From Williamsia sp. 1135 (lineage in GTDB: Bacteria; Actinomycetota; Actinomycetes; Mycobacteriales; Mycobacteriaceae), in contig NZ_MJEI01000060.1 in the NCBI RefSeq assembly GCF_002095395.1, positions 1 to 37,587 of the forward strand: a DNA stretch of 37,587 nucleotides, read 5' to 3'. Made by a program: the position numbers and the translations under genes. Shown in pieces: positions 29,223 to 37,587 of the stretch. The first letter of the stretch is position 1. Every line of letters begins with the position of its first letter. The notes under the pieces were generated by a model. That model ran no database searches. It had not been told where the DNA came from and saw only the letters and a program-made list of their open reading frames with translations.

Positions 29223-30398
29223 CTAGCGGCACGACGCCGGCACCGTCAGCCGGTAGGGCCGCGGGGCGAGCAGAGGGCCGAGTGAGCGCCGGATCCGGGA
29301 TACCTCGGCCCGTACGGTCACGGTGTGATCGCCGCCTCCGTAGAGCTTCGTCGACAGCTCCCTGGCGCTCAGGCCCGCGGGGTGTGCGGCGACGATGCGA
29401 AGCAGGTCGAACTGCCGGCGCGTCAACGGATGCGTCGCCTGTTCGCGGTCATCGAACGAGACCAGTGCGCAGGGTGGTTCGGCCTGCAGGATGAGCGAGG
29501 TCGCACTGCGGGTGGCACGCCGCAGTTGCCACAGGTCGCCGACCGGTTGGGCGTCGAAGTGCCCGAGGCTGGGAATCCACACCGTGCCCGACGCCAGACC
29601 GCCGGGGATGAACAGCCGATCGCTGACCGCGATACCCCGGGTGGCGATCACCCAGCCGTTGCCGTCGACCACCAGGGAATCGGCACCGGGTGGCCCGAGC
29701 AAGCCCGACGCTGCGTCGCTGCGACTGCGCAGACCGTCCTGATGGATCATCCGGAGTTCGGCGTTGACCGCGTCGAGGGTCGAGCAGACCAGGGACAGCG
29801 TGTGCGGGTGTGCGGTGCGTAGGCCGCCCGAGAGGGTGATGGCCCCGAGGACGGACTCGTCGCGAGGATCGATGATCGGGGCCCCGGTACACACCCAGCT
29901 GTGATGGCTCGGGTGCGAGTGTTCGGAACCGAAGATCTGCACCGGGGACCGGTCGGCCATCGCGGTTCCGAGAGCGTTGGTGCCGACGGCCTTCTCGGTC
30001 CACGACGCGCCCTCTACGAAACCGAGGTTCTCCGACCGTTTGCGTACGTTCGGCGGACCGGCGACCCACAGCACCACCCCGTCGCTGTCGCACAGGACGA
30101 GTTCGGTGGCGGTGTCGGTGCAACTGGTCAGCAAGCGTTCGCGCAGGGCGGCCGACGCGTGGTTCAGCAGTGGATCGGCGTCGCGGCGAAGCGCGACCTC
30201 GTCGGCTGGGCGATAGTCGGCCCCGCGATACTGCGCCGGCTGACGTTGCCAGGACCGGGCGACCTCTTCGCGAACACCGGAGGGCACGGCGCCGGTCGAC
30301 GACCACTGCTCGAACAGCGAGTCCAGATGACGCAAATGGACTCGAGGATCCTGGTCGATACGCAGCGCGCTCGACGGTCGGGTCAGCGGTGGCGGCAC
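29223..30398 (-). CDS. GAF-domain transcriptional regulator with C-terminal winged helix
   Basis: A 391-residue regulator. The N-terminal part (about 25-190) resembles AcoR/DhaR sensor regions, with VARSWQR, LVLCDSDGVVLWVAGP, GASWTEKAVGTNALGTAMADRSP (split over about 130-152), and a HPSHHSWVCTGAPI segment typical of that GAF subfamily. There is no AAA+ sigma-54 interaction domain. Instead residues about 320-391 (PLTRRQFDLLRIVAAHPAGLSARELS, TVRAEVSRIRRSLG) look like an OmpR-type winged helix. It is probably an effector-sensing regulator of the neighbouring monooxygenase. The GTG at 30398 has CGGAGA 6-7 nt upstream. The inducer is unknown. Confidence 0.82.
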   Translation of the reverse strand: MPPPLTRPSSALRIDQDPRVHLRHLDSLFEQWSSTGAVPSGVREEVARSWQRQPAQYRGADYRPADEVALRRDADPLLNHASAALRERLLTSCTDTATELVLCDSDGVVLWVAGPPNVRKRSENLGFVEGASWTEKAVGTNALGTAMADRSPVQIFGSEHSHPSHHSWVCTGAPIIDPRDESVLGAITLSGGLRTAHPHTLSLVCSTLDAVNAELRMIHQDGLRSRSDAASGLLGPPGADSLVVDGNGWVIATRGIAVSDRLFIPGGLASGTVWIPSLGHFDAQPVGDLWQLRRATRSATSLILQAEPPCALVSFDDREQATHPLTRRQFDLLRIVAAHPAGLSARELSTKLYGGGDHTVTVRAEVSRIRRSLGPLLAPRPYRLTVPASCR

Positions 30399-30455
30399 AC
30401 GGTTCTCCGGAGCTCGAAGGGTCTCCGCAATCGTACGTGAGGCACGTCACAACAG

Positions 30456-30489
30456 ACGGACCCCCTCGGCCGCGGCCGAGGGGGTCCGT
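30456..30489. terminator. 34-nt perfect palindrome, probable mmpL terminator
   Basis: ACGGACCCCCTCGGCCG is followed immediately by its exact reverse complement. The resulting GC-rich hairpin lies 15 bp after the mmpL stop codon and before the GAF regulator start. Read on the minus strand it is followed by CTGTTGTG, only moderately T-rich. It should insulate the regulator from mmpL transcription. Confidence 0.75.
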
Positions 30490-30504
30490 TGTTCGCGGAG
30501 TCGA

Positions 30505-32757
30505 TCAGCTGGTGGCGTCTGCCTTTGCCGCCAACGGCTTCCCATCGGGCGCGACGGTGTCGTCGATCGGGATCTCCCGAATCGAAGCACCCTCGATGTC
30601 GACGTTCGGCACGATCTTGTCGAGCCACCCGGGCATCCACCAGGCCTTGTCACCCATGAGTGCGATGACCGCAGGAACCACGATCATCCGGATGATGAAG
30701 GCGTCGAAGAACACGGCCGCCGCGAGGGCGAAGCCCATCATCTTCGAGGTGGTGTCGGGCGCCAACATGAACGACGCGAACACCGAGATCATGATGACCG
30801 CTGCGGAGGCGACGACGCGGGCGCCGTGTTTGTAGCCGACCAGCACCGCCTCTTTCGCCGACAGGCCGTGCACGTATTCCTCGCGCATTCGGGTCACCAG
30901 GAAGACCTGATAATCCATCGCCAGTCCGAACACCACGCCGATCATGAAGATCGGCAGGAACGAGATGATCGGTTGCGTGTGGGTGATCAGGCCGAAGATC
31001 CCCTCCTGGAAGATTGCAACGGTCGCACCGAAGGTCGCGCAGATCGAGAAGATGAACCCGATCGTCGCCGTCAGCGGCACCAGGATCGACCGGAACACCA
31101 CCATCAGGATGATGAAGGCAAGACCGACCACCAGGATCAGATAGGGGATCAGAGCCGAGCTCAGTTTCGCCGAGATGTCCGACATGATGGCCGTCTGGCC
31201 GCCGACATTGAGGGTCGCCCCGTCGGATTCGGCGGTCGACGAGTAGTCACGGATCTGTTCCATCAACTCGTGGGTCTGCTCGCCGCTCGGCGACTGTTGC
31301 GGCGTCACCGAGATCAGGGCAGCGGTGGCCCCCTCTTGCGAGTTCGCCTGGTCCGGACCGTTGCCGATCCAGATCAGCTGGTCTGGGTTCGCGACATTGG
31401 ACAGGGTCTTGATGTGATCGATCGTCTCCGTCGCGACCGTGGCGACGTCGCCGCCCTCTTTCTCGTTCAAGACCACGAGCAACTGCCCGTTGACACCTTC
31501 GCCGAATCCCCGTTTGAGGAGTTCGGTCGCCGGCACCTCGGCGTCGGACGAGAAGGACAGCCCCAGCTCCAGCTTGGTCATCGGGGTGGCGATGATGGCG
31601 AGGAATGCCAGCCCCACCAGCGCGACCGGCAGTGGGTACTTGACGAGGAACTTCGCGGTTCGCTGTCCGTTGGACACCTGGCTCTCGGGCTCGTCGCCGT
31701 GTCGCAGACCCTTGATCCGCGGCGAGAACGCAAACCTGCCGAACGCACCGAGCAGAGCCGGGATGAGCGTGATGGCTCCCAGGACCGCGATGACGACCGC
31801 GAGTCCGGCGCCCGCACCCATCTGCGAGACGAACGGGATGCCCACGACTGCCAGCGCGACGACCGCTATGACAACCGTCAGGCCGGCGAAGACCACGGCC
31901 GTTCCCGCGGTGCCGACGGCGCGTCCGGCCGCGGCCTCACGCGTGCCGCCCAGATTCAGCTCCGTGCGGTACCGGGAGACGATGAAGAGGGCGTAGTCGA
32001 TCGAGACGGCGATGCCGAGCATCGTGATGATGCCGGTCGCACTCTCGTTCATGTTGAAGATTCCGGCCCCGAGCGTGACGAGATTGATGCTGATCAGTAC
32101 ACCCAGGATGCCGGTGATGATCGGGATGAACGCGGCGACCAGTGCTGCGAATGCGACGATCATCACCACGAACGCGACGACGAAGCCGAGCATCTCGGCC
32201 GTTCCGCCCTGTGCCTGCACCTGCATGAGCGAACCCGTACCGCGGACGTCGAGTCCACCGGTCCGGAATTCCTTCATGATGTCCTCGAACTGTTCCTTGT
32301 CGTCGATCGTCAGATCTTCGACGTTGATGTTCTGCTGGACCTGGATGAGGCCGACCTGGCCGTTGTCACCGAGTACCGAGGCGGCGATCGCCGGATCGGC
32401 GGCGGCCACGGTGACCGGGTTGACGATGGTCTCGGGTTCGAAGATGTCGGGCAGCGTCTTGAGTTTCGCGACGAGCCCGTCGATGTCGTCGGTGTGAGCC
32501 GCCAGCCCGTCGCTCGCGGCGATGAGAACAGAGGTCGATGCCTCCATCTGCCGCTCGTTGACCGCGCTGAAGTCCTTCTCCATGATCGACATCGCTTTGT
32601 CCGAGTCGGTACCCGGGAGTTCGAAATCTTTGGAGAACTTGGGGTTGAATGCGGCGACCAACGCGATCACCAGAGCACCGAGCAGCAACCAGCTGACGAT
32701 CACCCACCACTTGTGTCGAAAAGAGAACCGTCCCAGCCGATACAAGAACATTGCCAT
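30505..32757 (-). CDS. MMPL-family RND transporter
   Basis: A 750-residue membrane protein with two MMPL halves, each with an extracytoplasmic loop after the first helix followed by a helix bundle (12 helices expected). Visible elements include FRHKWWVIVSWLLLGALVIAL (first helix, about 13-33), ITMLGIAVSIDYALFIVSRYR (about 244-264) and the second-half counterpart IGVVFGLAMDYQVFLVTRMREEY, each carrying the Asp-Tyr pair used for proton coupling. Mycobacterial homologues export lipids or siderophores; the short size suggests an MmpL3/YdfJ-like general type and the substrate is not predictable. ATG 32757 or 32751 may be used. An operator-like inverted repeat lies just upstream. Confidence 0.92.
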   Translation of the reverse strand: MAMFLYRLGRFSFRHKWWVIVSWLLLGALVIALVAAFNPKFSKDFELPGTDSDKAMSIMEKDFSAVNERQMEASTSVLIAASDGLAAHTDDIDGLVAKLKTLPDIFEPETIVNPVTVAAADPAIAASVLGDNGQVGLIQVQQNINVEDLTIDDKEQFEDIMKEFRTGGLDVRGTGSLMQVQAQGGTAEMLGFVVAFVVMIVAFAALVAAFIPIITGILGVLISINLVTLGAGIFNMNESATGIITMLGIAVSIDYALFIVSRYRTELNLGGTREAAAGRAVGTAGTAVVFAGLTVVIAVVALAVVGIPFVSQMGAGAGLAVVIAVLGAITLIPALLGAFGRFAFSPRIKGLRHGDEPESQVSNGQRTAKFLVKYPLPVALVGLAFLAIIATPMTKLELGLSFSSDAEVPATELLKRGFGEGVNGQLLVVLNEKEGGDVATVATETIDHIKTLSNVANPDQLIWIGNGPDQANSQEGATAALISVTPQQSPSGEQTHELMEQIRDYSSTAESDGATLNVGGQTAIMSDISAKLSSALIPYLILVVGLAFIILMVVFRSILVPLTATIGFIFSICATFGATVAIFQEGIFGLITHTQPIISFLPIFMIGVVFGLAMDYQVFLVTRMREEYVHGLSAKEAVLVGYKHGARVVASAAVIMISVFASFMLAPDTTSKMMGFALAAAVFFDAFIIRMIVVPAVIALMGDKAWWMPGWLDKIVPNVDIEGASIREIPIDDTVAPDGKPLAAKADATS

Positions 32758-32779
32758 AGGAAGGAAGCTTATAGGGACC

Positions 32780-32797
32780 TGAGGACATCAGTCCTCA
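32780..32797. promoter_or_regulatory. Inverted repeat upstream of mmpL (candidate operator)
   Basis: TGAGGAC and GTCCTCA are perfect 7-bp inverted arms around ATCA. On the minus strand the site lies just upstream of TATAAG (about 32768-32773), a plausible mmpL -10. A bound repressor would block the promoter. No regulator gene is adjacent. Confidence 0.5.
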
Positions 32798-32828
32798 CCC
32801 AATAGGTGGATATTGAGCGACGAAAGTA

Positions 32829-33431
32829 CTACTTGGTGGGGAGCACCTGTGGTCCGGTGCCGCGGCCCGGCAGGGGCGAAGCGGCCAGGGTGGCCGTCGC
32901 GAGCGTCTGGAAGTCCTCTTCCTTGCCCTTGTTCGACATCAGGCCGATGCGCACGTCTCCCAGATCGGTGACCCAGACCGTTCGTCCGCCGTCCGGCTTG
33001 GCGTAGACGACCCAATTGGATCCTCCGACCTCACGGGTGCCCGCCCCGAGCAGACGCTCGTCTCCGGCGAGTGAGCCGAGCAGAGAGTCCTCGGTCGCGT
33101 CGGTCTGGCTGAGCTGGATGTACACGCCGTTGGACGTGATGTAACCGGAGTTCGACACCGAGGTGTTCTCGAGTGCGGTCGTGGTGCCGCTGTTCGGCTT
33201 CCAGTCGTTCGGGGTGGCGGGGAGCCGGATGGGGAAGGCGAGGCTCCTGGCGTCGGCCTTGAGCCCGCTGTCGATGTCGTACGCCGGGACCTTGTCGTCA
33301 CCTGAACCGCCCGAGAGACCGACCGAGCAGTTGCCCGACACCATCGCCACGAACACGCACAGCAACAACAAGGGGATCAACGACCAGATCATGTCCTTGT
33401 TGTTGTTCAGGATGCGAGGTTTAGCGGCCAC
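32829..33431 (-). CDS. DUF4245 membrane-anchored protein
   Basis: A 200-residue protein. A short basic N-terminus (AAKPRILNNNKD) leads into one membrane helix (about 15-33, IWSLIPLLLLCVFVAMVSG). An extracytoplasmic domain follows with the DUF4245-type sequences FPIRLPATPNDWKPNSG, VYIQLSQTDATEDSLL and GRTVWVTDLGDVRIGLM. Function is unknown; mycobacteria keep an orthologue next to glpX. The GTG at 33431 is chosen over one at 33464 because AATACT (33439-33444, minus strand) lies 7 nt before it and the resulting N-terminus fits the family. It lies between xseB and mmpL on the same strand. Confidence 0.85.
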   Translation of the reverse strand: MAAKPRILNNNKDMIWSLIPLLLLCVFVAMVSGNCSVGLSGGSGDDKVPAYDIDSGLKADARSLAFPIRLPATPNDWKPNSGTTTALENTSVSNSGYITSNGVYIQLSQTDATEDSLLGSLAGDERLLGAGTREVGGSNWVVYAKPDGGRTVWVTDLGDVRIGLMSNKGKEEDFQTLATATLAASPLPGRGTGPQVLPTK

Positions 33432-33503
33432 GCTTTCGAGTATTGCAGGACGTGCCGCAGCCACATAAACGCGCGGATAGGGAGAGAGTGCGCAGGGACC
33501 CGA

Positions 33504-33779
33504 TCAGTTCTCTTCGTCGAAGTCTTCGTCGTCGCCGAGGTCGCCATCTGGATCGTCGCTGCCGAGCACGGACTCGATACGTTTGCGCGCGCCTTCGAGG
33601 TGTTCCTCACAGCGCCGCGAGAGGGCCTCGCCGCGCTCCCACATCTCTAGCGATGCATCGAGGTCGAGGCCACCCTGCTCGAGGGTTCGCACCACGACGA
33701 TCAACTCATCGCGCGCTTCTTCGTATCCCAGTTCGGCGATCGGCGTGGGGTCGTCGTCCGCAGGCTTCTTCGGTGGCAC
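33504..33779 (-). CDS. xseB: Exodeoxyribonuclease VII small subunit
   Basis: A 91-residue helical protein. The family core [38 protein letters not shown] spans about residues 16-53 and is followed by [15 protein letters not shown]. Several copies wrap around one XseA subunit to make exonuclease VII, which degrades single-stranded DNA to oligonucleotides. The very acidic C-terminal tail ([17 protein letters not shown]) is longer than in E. coli but common in actinobacteria. The GTG at 33779 has GGAGGAAA 6-8 nt upstream. It lies 29 bp downstream of xseA, in the same operon. Confidence 0.95.
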   Translation of the reverse strand: MPPKKPADDDPTPIAELGYEEARDELIVVVRTLEQGGLDLDASLEMWERGEALSRRCEEHLEGARKRIESVLGSDDPDGDLGDDEDFDEEN

Positions 33780-33808
33780 GTTTTCTTTCCTCCAAGCATC
33801 GGCTCACA

Positions 33809-35053
33809 TCAACTCTTTTTTTCCACGCCCATGACGGCGGCCCTGGTTGCGCCGTCGGCGACCCGAACCCGCAGTTGACTGCCGATCGGCATGTCGTGCA
33901 CCGAGTTCACCACGTGGGGCTGCTCGTCGCTGCTGCTCGCCGCTCCCGGGACGCGCTGCACGACCGCGTACCCGCGGGCCAGGGTCTGCGCGGGGCCGAG
34001 GGTCGCAAGACGCGCGGCCAGGTGGTCGACGCGTTGTTCCTCACTCCCGACGCACCGGACGACGTCACGCCGGATGTCCCGGGTTGCGCGCTCGATCTCG
34101 TCGACCCGGTCGTCGATCATCCGAAACGGCCGGGCCAGCACTGGTCTGCCGCGCAGAGAATCGAGACCGCGAACCTGTGTGGTCACCCAATTTCGAAGTG
34201 CACCAGCACTTCTGGCTCGCAATTCTCTGATCTGAGAGAGTTCGGCGATCACGTCCGGGACCACGCGCTTGGCCGCGTCGGTCGGCGTTGCCGCGCGCAG
34301 GTCGGCGACCAGGTCGAGCAACGGGGAATCGGGTTCGTGTCCGATGGCGCTGACCACCGCCGTCGTCGCCTTGGCCACAGCCCGGCACAGTGCCTCGTCG
34401 GAGAACGGCAGTAGGTCTTCGACGCTGCCTCCGCCGCGGGCCAGGATGATCACATCGACACGTGGGTCCGCATCCAGTTCGGCAAGGTGCCCGAGGATTT
34501 GCGGGACCGCCGCCGGCCCCTGGACCGGAGCATTCCGGACCTCGAATCGAACTGCGGGCCAGCGGGACCGAGCCACCGAGATGATGTCGCGTTCGGCGGC
34601 GCTGGCGCGGCCGGTGATGAGGCCGACGGTCCCGGGCAAGAACGGCAGCGGCCGCTTGCGGGCAGTGTCGAACAATCCCTCGGCGGCGAGTAGTTGACGC
34701 AGGCGCTCGATGCGAGCGAGGAGTTCACCGATGCCGACCGGCCGGATCTCGGTGACCCGCAGTGACACGGTCCCGCGTCCGGTGTAGAACACCGGCCGAC
34801 CGAGCATCACCACACGTGCGCCCTCCGTGAGGGGGACCTGCGCGCGGGTCAGCAGGTCGGGGCTGCAGGTGACCTGGATCGAGATGTCGGCAGCCGGGTC
34901 GCGCAGCGTCAAAAACGCCGTCCGTGTTCCGGGACGGCGATTTATCTGGGTCAGTTGACCCTCGACCCAGACCTGCCCGAGCTTGTGGAGCCACTCGGCG
35001 ATCTTCGTGTTGATGGTGCGGACAGGCCACGCTGATTCGGGCGTATTGCTCAC
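33809..35053 (-). CDS. xseA: Exodeoxyribonuclease VII large subunit
   Basis: A 414-residue catalytic subunit. The N-terminal OB-fold (about 10-105, [13 protein letters not shown] and [15 protein letters not shown]) binds single-stranded DNA. The catalytic core (about 125-330) includes [45 protein letters not shown], and [30 protein letters not shown] coiled-coil region follows ([18 protein letters not shown]), where XseB binds. The GTG at 35053 gives a normal-length protein starting [18 protein letters not shown]. It lies 9 bp after the upstream lipid-droplet-type gene and 29 bp before xseB. Confidence 0.96.
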   Translation of the reverse strand: MSNTPESAWPVRTINTKIAEWLHKLGQVWVEGQLTQINRRPGTRTAFLTLRDPAADISIQVTCSPDLLTRAQVPLTEGARVVMLGRPVFYTGRGTVSLRVTEIRPVGIGELLARIERLRQLLAAEGLFDTARKRPLPFLPGTVGLITGRASAAERDIISVARSRWPAVRFEVRNAPVQGPAAVPQILGHLAELDADPRVDVIILARGGGSVEDLLPFSDEALCRAVAKATTAVVSAIGHEPDSPLLDLVADLRAATPTDAAKRVVPDVIAELSQIRELRARSAGALRNWVTTQVRGLDSLRGRPVLARPFRMIDDRVDEIERATRDIRRDVVRCVGSEEQRVDHLAARLATLGPAQTLARGYAVVQRVPGAASSSDEQPHVVNSVHDMPIGSQLRVRVADGATRAAVMGVEKKS

Positions 35054-35062
35054 GCGGGCAGG

Positions 35063-35707
35063 CTACTTGGTCGCAGCCGTCACGCGATTGTCGAGCATGG
35101 TGAGGAATGGTGCCCGCGCTCGATTGCCCTTCTCGTACTCGGCCAGTTCTTTGAGCTCTGACAGCCCGACGCCCCGCAATTTCGCCCGCAGCTGCGCCAG
35201 GGTGAGTGTGTCGTAATCGAGCATGACGACGATTTCCGGGGAGTTCTTCGCGGATCGTCGGGTGGCGACAGGCGCGTCACTCTCGATGTCGGGTGTCGAG
35301 CTGTACAGCGCGAATCGTCCGGTGCCTGCGGGTGCGGCGGTGGCCTCGGGGTCGTCGTCGGCGGTCTCGGGCTTCTCGTCCGCCGATGTCACGGTCGTCG
35401 TTGCCGGGGTGATCGGAGCGGCGGGAACCGTGGGCGGGCTGTCATCGTTGCCCTCGAAGTCGTCGTCCTCATCGAAAGTCGCCCACTCGGGCTCCTCTTC
35501 GGCCCGGCCGAGCAGGGATTCGAAGATGTCGTCCCCTTTGATCGCCATTTCGGCGATGCCCTGCTGAAATCGCATCACTGCCTGCAGCGTCTGACTGACC
35601 GCACTCATCGGCAATGTGATGGCGGTGGTGGGCAGTTTTCGCGTCTCTTCCAGCACGGTTACAACTACCCCGGCGGCGACCCTGGCGGCATAAGGTGGTC
35701 GAATCAT
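35063..35707 (-). CDS. Lipid-droplet-associated family protein (Rv1109c-like)
   Basis: A 214-residue protein. The N-terminal amphipathic/hydrophobic region (PPYAARVAAGVVVTVLEETRKLPTT, about 3-27) leads to LPMSAVSQTLQAVMRFQQGIAEMAIKGDDI. An acidic, Pro/Thr-rich low-complexity middle (about 70-135) follows, then a C-terminal SAP-like helical unit (LDYDTLTLAQLRAKLRGVGLSELKELAEYEKGNRARAPFLTML). Mycobacterial and rhodococcal relatives in this position are annotated as lipid-droplet proteins; function here is by analogy. The ATG at 35707 is preferred to one 12 codons upstream. It is divergent from ispH and is first in a probable operon with xseA-xseB. Confidence 0.78.
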   Translation of the reverse strand: MIRPPYAARVAAGVVVTVLEETRKLPTTAITLPMSAVSQTLQAVMRFQQGIAEMAIKGDDIFESLLGRAEEEPEWATFDEDDDFEGNDDSPPTVPAAPITPATTTVTSADEKPETADDDPEATAAPAGTGRFALYSSTPDIESDAPVATRRSAKNSPEIVVMLDYDTLTLAQLRAKLRGVGLSELKELAEYEKGNRARAPFLTMLDNRVTAATK

Positions 35708-35763
35708 GCCAATACTGTGCCTCATGCCACCGGTGGTGACCACCAGTAGGGTCGTATTGCCCG

Positions 35764-35769
35764 TAGGCT
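35764..35769 (+). promoter_or_regulatory. -10-like hexamer before ispH
   Basis: TAGGCT ends 7 nt before the ispH ATG at 35777, consistent with a leaderless transcript. Confidence 0.5.
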
Positions 35770-35776
35770 GAACACC

Positions 35777-36745
35777 ATGAGTTCGGCCGAGAACAGCCCA
35801 TCAGTCAAGACAATCCTGCTCGCAGAGCCGCGCGGTTACTGCGCCGGCGTCGATCGTGCGGTGGAAACCGTGGAAAAAGCCCTGGAGAAGCATGGTGCTC
35901 CGGTGTACGTCCGTAAGGAGATCGTGCATAACCGCCATGTCGTGGAGACACTGACTGATCGCGGTGCGGTCTTCGTCGACGAGACCGATGAGGTGCCTGA
36001 AGGTGCCCTGGTGGTCTTTTCCGCCCACGGTGTGTCCCCGGCGGTCCACGACTCCGCTGCCAGTCGCAATCTGCGCACCATCGACGCCACCTGCCCCTTG
36101 GTCACCAAGGTCCACCAGGAGGCGAAGCGGTTCGCTCGCGACGACTACGACATCCTGCTCATCGGTCACGAGGGCCACGAGGAGGTCGAGGGCACCGCAG
36201 GCGAGGCGCCTGAGCACGTGCAGCTCGTCGACGGTCCAGAGAGCGTCGACGGCGTCACCGTGCGCGACGAGTCGAAGGTGATCTGGCTGTCGCAGACCAC
36301 ACTGTCCGTCGACGAGACCATGCAGACCGTCTCGCGTCTGCGCGAGAAGTTTCCGCTGCTCAACGATCCGCCCAGCGACGACATCTGTTACGCCACCCAG
36401 AACCGCCAGGTCGCGGTCAAGGCCATGGCTCCCAAGTGCGACCTCGTGATCGTGGTCGGTTCGCAGAACTCGTCGAACTCGGTCCGATTGGTCGAGGTCG
36501 CCCTGCAGGCCGGCGCGAAGGCCTCGTATCTCATCGACTACGCCCGGGAAATGGATCTCGCCTGGCTCGAGGGTGTGCAGACCGTCGGTGTCACCTCCGG
36601 TGCCTCGGTGCCCGAGGTTCTGGTGCGCGGTGTGCTCGAGGTCTTGCAGGCGAACGGCTTCGACGGAGTCGAGAAGGTGACCACCGCGGAGGAGACGTTG
36701 ACGTTCGCGTTGCCGCGCGAGTTGCGTCCGGCGCGCGCCACCTAG
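35777..36745 (+). CDS. ispH: 4-hydroxy-3-methylbut-2-enyl diphosphate reductase
   Basis: A 322-residue [4Fe-4S] enzyme (LytB/IspH) making IPP and DMAPP in the last step of the MEP pathway. The three cluster cysteines are Cys22 ([12 protein letters not shown]), Cys106 ([11 protein letters not shown]) and Cys204 ([11 protein letters not shown]). [18 protein letters not shown] and [16 protein letters not shown] are typical active-site segments. Length is normal. The ATG at 35777 has no Shine-Dalgarno but a well-placed -10-like TAGGCT. It supplies the isoprenoid precursors used by the cis-prenyltransferase at 12.2 kb. The IS3-type element begins about 40-50 bp after the stop. Confidence 0.97.
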   Translation: MSSAENSPSVKTILLAEPRGYCAGVDRAVETVEKALEKHGAPVYVRKEIVHNRHVVETLTDRGAVFVDETDEVPEGALVVFSAHGVSPAVHDSAASRNLRTIDATCPLVTKVHQEAKRFARDDYDILLIGHEGHEEVEGTAGEAPEHVQLVDGPESVDGVTVRDESKVIWLSQTTLSVDETMQTVSRLREKFPLLNDPPSDDICYATQNRQVAVKAMAPKCDLVIVVGSQNSSNSVRLVEVALQAGAKASYLIDYAREMDLAWLEGVQTVGVTSGASVPEVLVRGVLEVLQANGFDGVEKVTTAEETLTFALPRELRPARAT

Positions 36746-36787
36746 CCGCACCCACCGTTTTCCCACCGCCCACCGGTTACCCGGTAG

Positions 36788-37587
36788 TTGTCAACCTGTC
36801 TAAGACAGGGCTGGTTCTTTTCGTGGTTTGGCCGGTTTGATGTTGATGCCGGCGATTGTGGGTGGTGCTTGTCGTTGTGGTGGCTTCCTGAACCTTTCGG
36901 GGTGCTTGTTGTAGTTGTCGAGGCGGTGTTGGTGTCGTTGGTCGGCGACATCGTCTGCGGTGCCGGTGTGCACTTGCTCGGGGGTGTAGTGGTTGAGCCC
37001 GCTGTGGCGGTGCTCGGTGGCGTAGTTGTGCAGGAACTGTGCGGTCCAGGCGCGGGCGTGCTCGATGCTGTCGAACTTCTCAGGGCAGGACAGGTCGTAT
37101 TTGATGGTCTTGAACAACGATTCGGAGAACGGGTTGTCGTTGCTGACCCGGGGCGGCGAACGTGAGTTGATCACCCCTCGTTTTTTGAGGGCCGTGATCA
37201 GCTTGTGCGAACGCATGACCGCCCCGTTGTCGGAGTGCAGCACCGTCGGCGGACCGTGCTCGGTGATAGCGGTGGTGAACATGTCAATCGCGTCGGGTTT
37301 GTTCTCGGTGTATTCGATGCGCCAGCACACCGGGTAGCGAGAGAACACATCGATCGCGAGGTAGAGCTTGTAGCGGTCGTCGTTGGTCGGGCCGTGCAGG
37401 TCGGTGATGTCCCACGACCACAGCTGACCTGGTCCGGTGGCATGAATGACCGGTCTGGAGCGCGTGTTGGTACCTGGGCTGCTGTGATGGCCGCGGCGGC
37501 GGTCGCCGACAAGTCCGTGGCGTTCGGCGATTCGGTAGACCGTGCGCGGTGAACAACCGATCTCCTGATTGTCGAGTCCACGCCAAT
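36788..37587 (-). mobile_element. IS3-family insertion sequence, truncated by the window edge
   Basis: The region downstream of ispH holds the 3' part of an IS3-type transposase gene. A possible terminal inverted repeat begins near TTGTCAACCTGTCTAAGACA (36788-36807), just after the transposase stop. The other end is beyond the window, so the repeat and any target duplication cannot be confirmed. Confidence 0.65.
36800..37587 (-). CDS. IS3-family transposase OrfB, 5' end beyond window
   Basis: The minus-strand frame is open from the right edge (WRGLDNQEIGCSPRTVYRIA) to a TAG at 36800, about 262 codons. The helix-turn-helix-like beginning is followed by the rve/DDE integrase core. The catalytic acids are in QLWSWDITDLHG (first Asp), VLHSDNGAVM (second Asp) and NDNPFSESLFKTIKYD (Glu), so the active site looks intact. 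The C-terminal LNHYTPEQVHTGTADDVADQR is typical of actinobacterial IS3 OrfB proteins. The upstream OrfA and start lie outside the window. No frameshift is seen in the visible part. Confidence 0.9.
   Translation of the reverse strand, partial: WRGLDNQEIGCSPRTVYRIAERHGLVGDRRRGHHSSPGTNTRSRPVIHATGPGQLWSWDITDLHGPTNDDRYKLYLAIDVFSRYPVCWRIEYTENKPDAIDMFTTAITEHGPPTVLHSDNGAVMRSHKLITALKKRGVINSRSPPRVSNDNPFSESLFKTIKYDLSCPEKFDSIEHARAWTAQFLHNYATEHRHSGLNHYTPEQVHTGTADDVADQRHQHRLDNYNKHPERFRKPPQRQAPPTIAGINIKPAKPRKEPALS

Noticed and set aside
30826-32805. Long plus-strand open frame (659 codons) across mmpL
   Set aside because: Antisense shadow of an unambiguous MMPL transporter; sequence is Arg/Asp/His-rich and without family features.

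Overview
The window is GC-rich actinobacterial chromosome. The gene order (greA, DUF4307, mca, a small membrane protein, a DUF255 thioredoxin protein, trhA, short-chain Z-prenyl synthase, coaA, glyA, DesA2-like, phoH2, fumarase, glpX, DUF4245, xseB, xseA, lipid-droplet protein, ispH) follows, from memory, the Mycobacterium tuberculosis Rv1080c-Rv1110 block. Mycothiol chemistry (mca), an MMPL exporter and a DUF222/13E12 gene also point to Mycobacteriales. Gordonia or a close relative is my best guess, by inference only. Most of the window is core chromosome. Only the two edges (a DUF222 gene on the left, an IS3-type transposase on the right) are clearly mobile or repetitive.

Layout. 1-1.4 kb: truncated DUF222 gene and a small unknown gene. 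1.5-4.1 kb: a minus-strand group of greA, a YhhQ-type transporter, an LppP/LprE-like lipoprotein and DUF4307. 4.2-7.3 kb: plus-strand mca, small TM protein and DUF255 protein with overlapping ends. 7.3-10 kb: arginine/ornithine catabolic pair (ddaH-like then rocD, overlapping ATGA) with a divergent Lrp/AsnC regulator. 10-11.3 kb: class I DAHP synthase preceded by a 24-codon leader peptide with Tyr-Trp-Arg-Phe and an intrinsic terminator, which looks like an attenuator. 11.5-16.6 kb: trhA, Z-FPP synthase, coaA, a DUF885 protein and glyA. 16.7-22.3 kb: a desaturase-like protein with a damaged di-iron site, GPP34, PhoH2, a transmembrane Ser/Thr kinase and an L,D-transpeptidase. 22.3-27.3 kb: PIG-L deacetylase, class II fumarase, class I fumarase and glpX. 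27.3-30.4 kb: an NTF2-FMO fusion monooxygenase and a GAF/winged-helix regulator. 30.5-35.7 kb: MMPL exporter, DUF4245, xseB, xseA and lipid-droplet protein. 35.8-36.7 kb: ispH. 36.8 kb to the end: truncated IS3 orfB.

How the genes work together: central carbon metabolism (two fumarases and a class II FBPase in one minus-strand run), one-carbon and CoA supply (glyA, coaA), isoprenoid and envelope supply (ispH, Z-FPP synthase, MMPL, L,D-transpeptidase), and thiol detoxification (mca). The most interesting signals are non-coding. They are the aromatic-amino-acid attenuator before aroG, a two-copy palindromic repeat family placed after greA and after fumC, and candidate operators before the monooxygenase and mmpL. 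Several genes have a -10-like hexamer 6-8 nt before the start codon, suggesting leaderless mRNAs. No rRNA, tRNA or CRISPR array was recognised.
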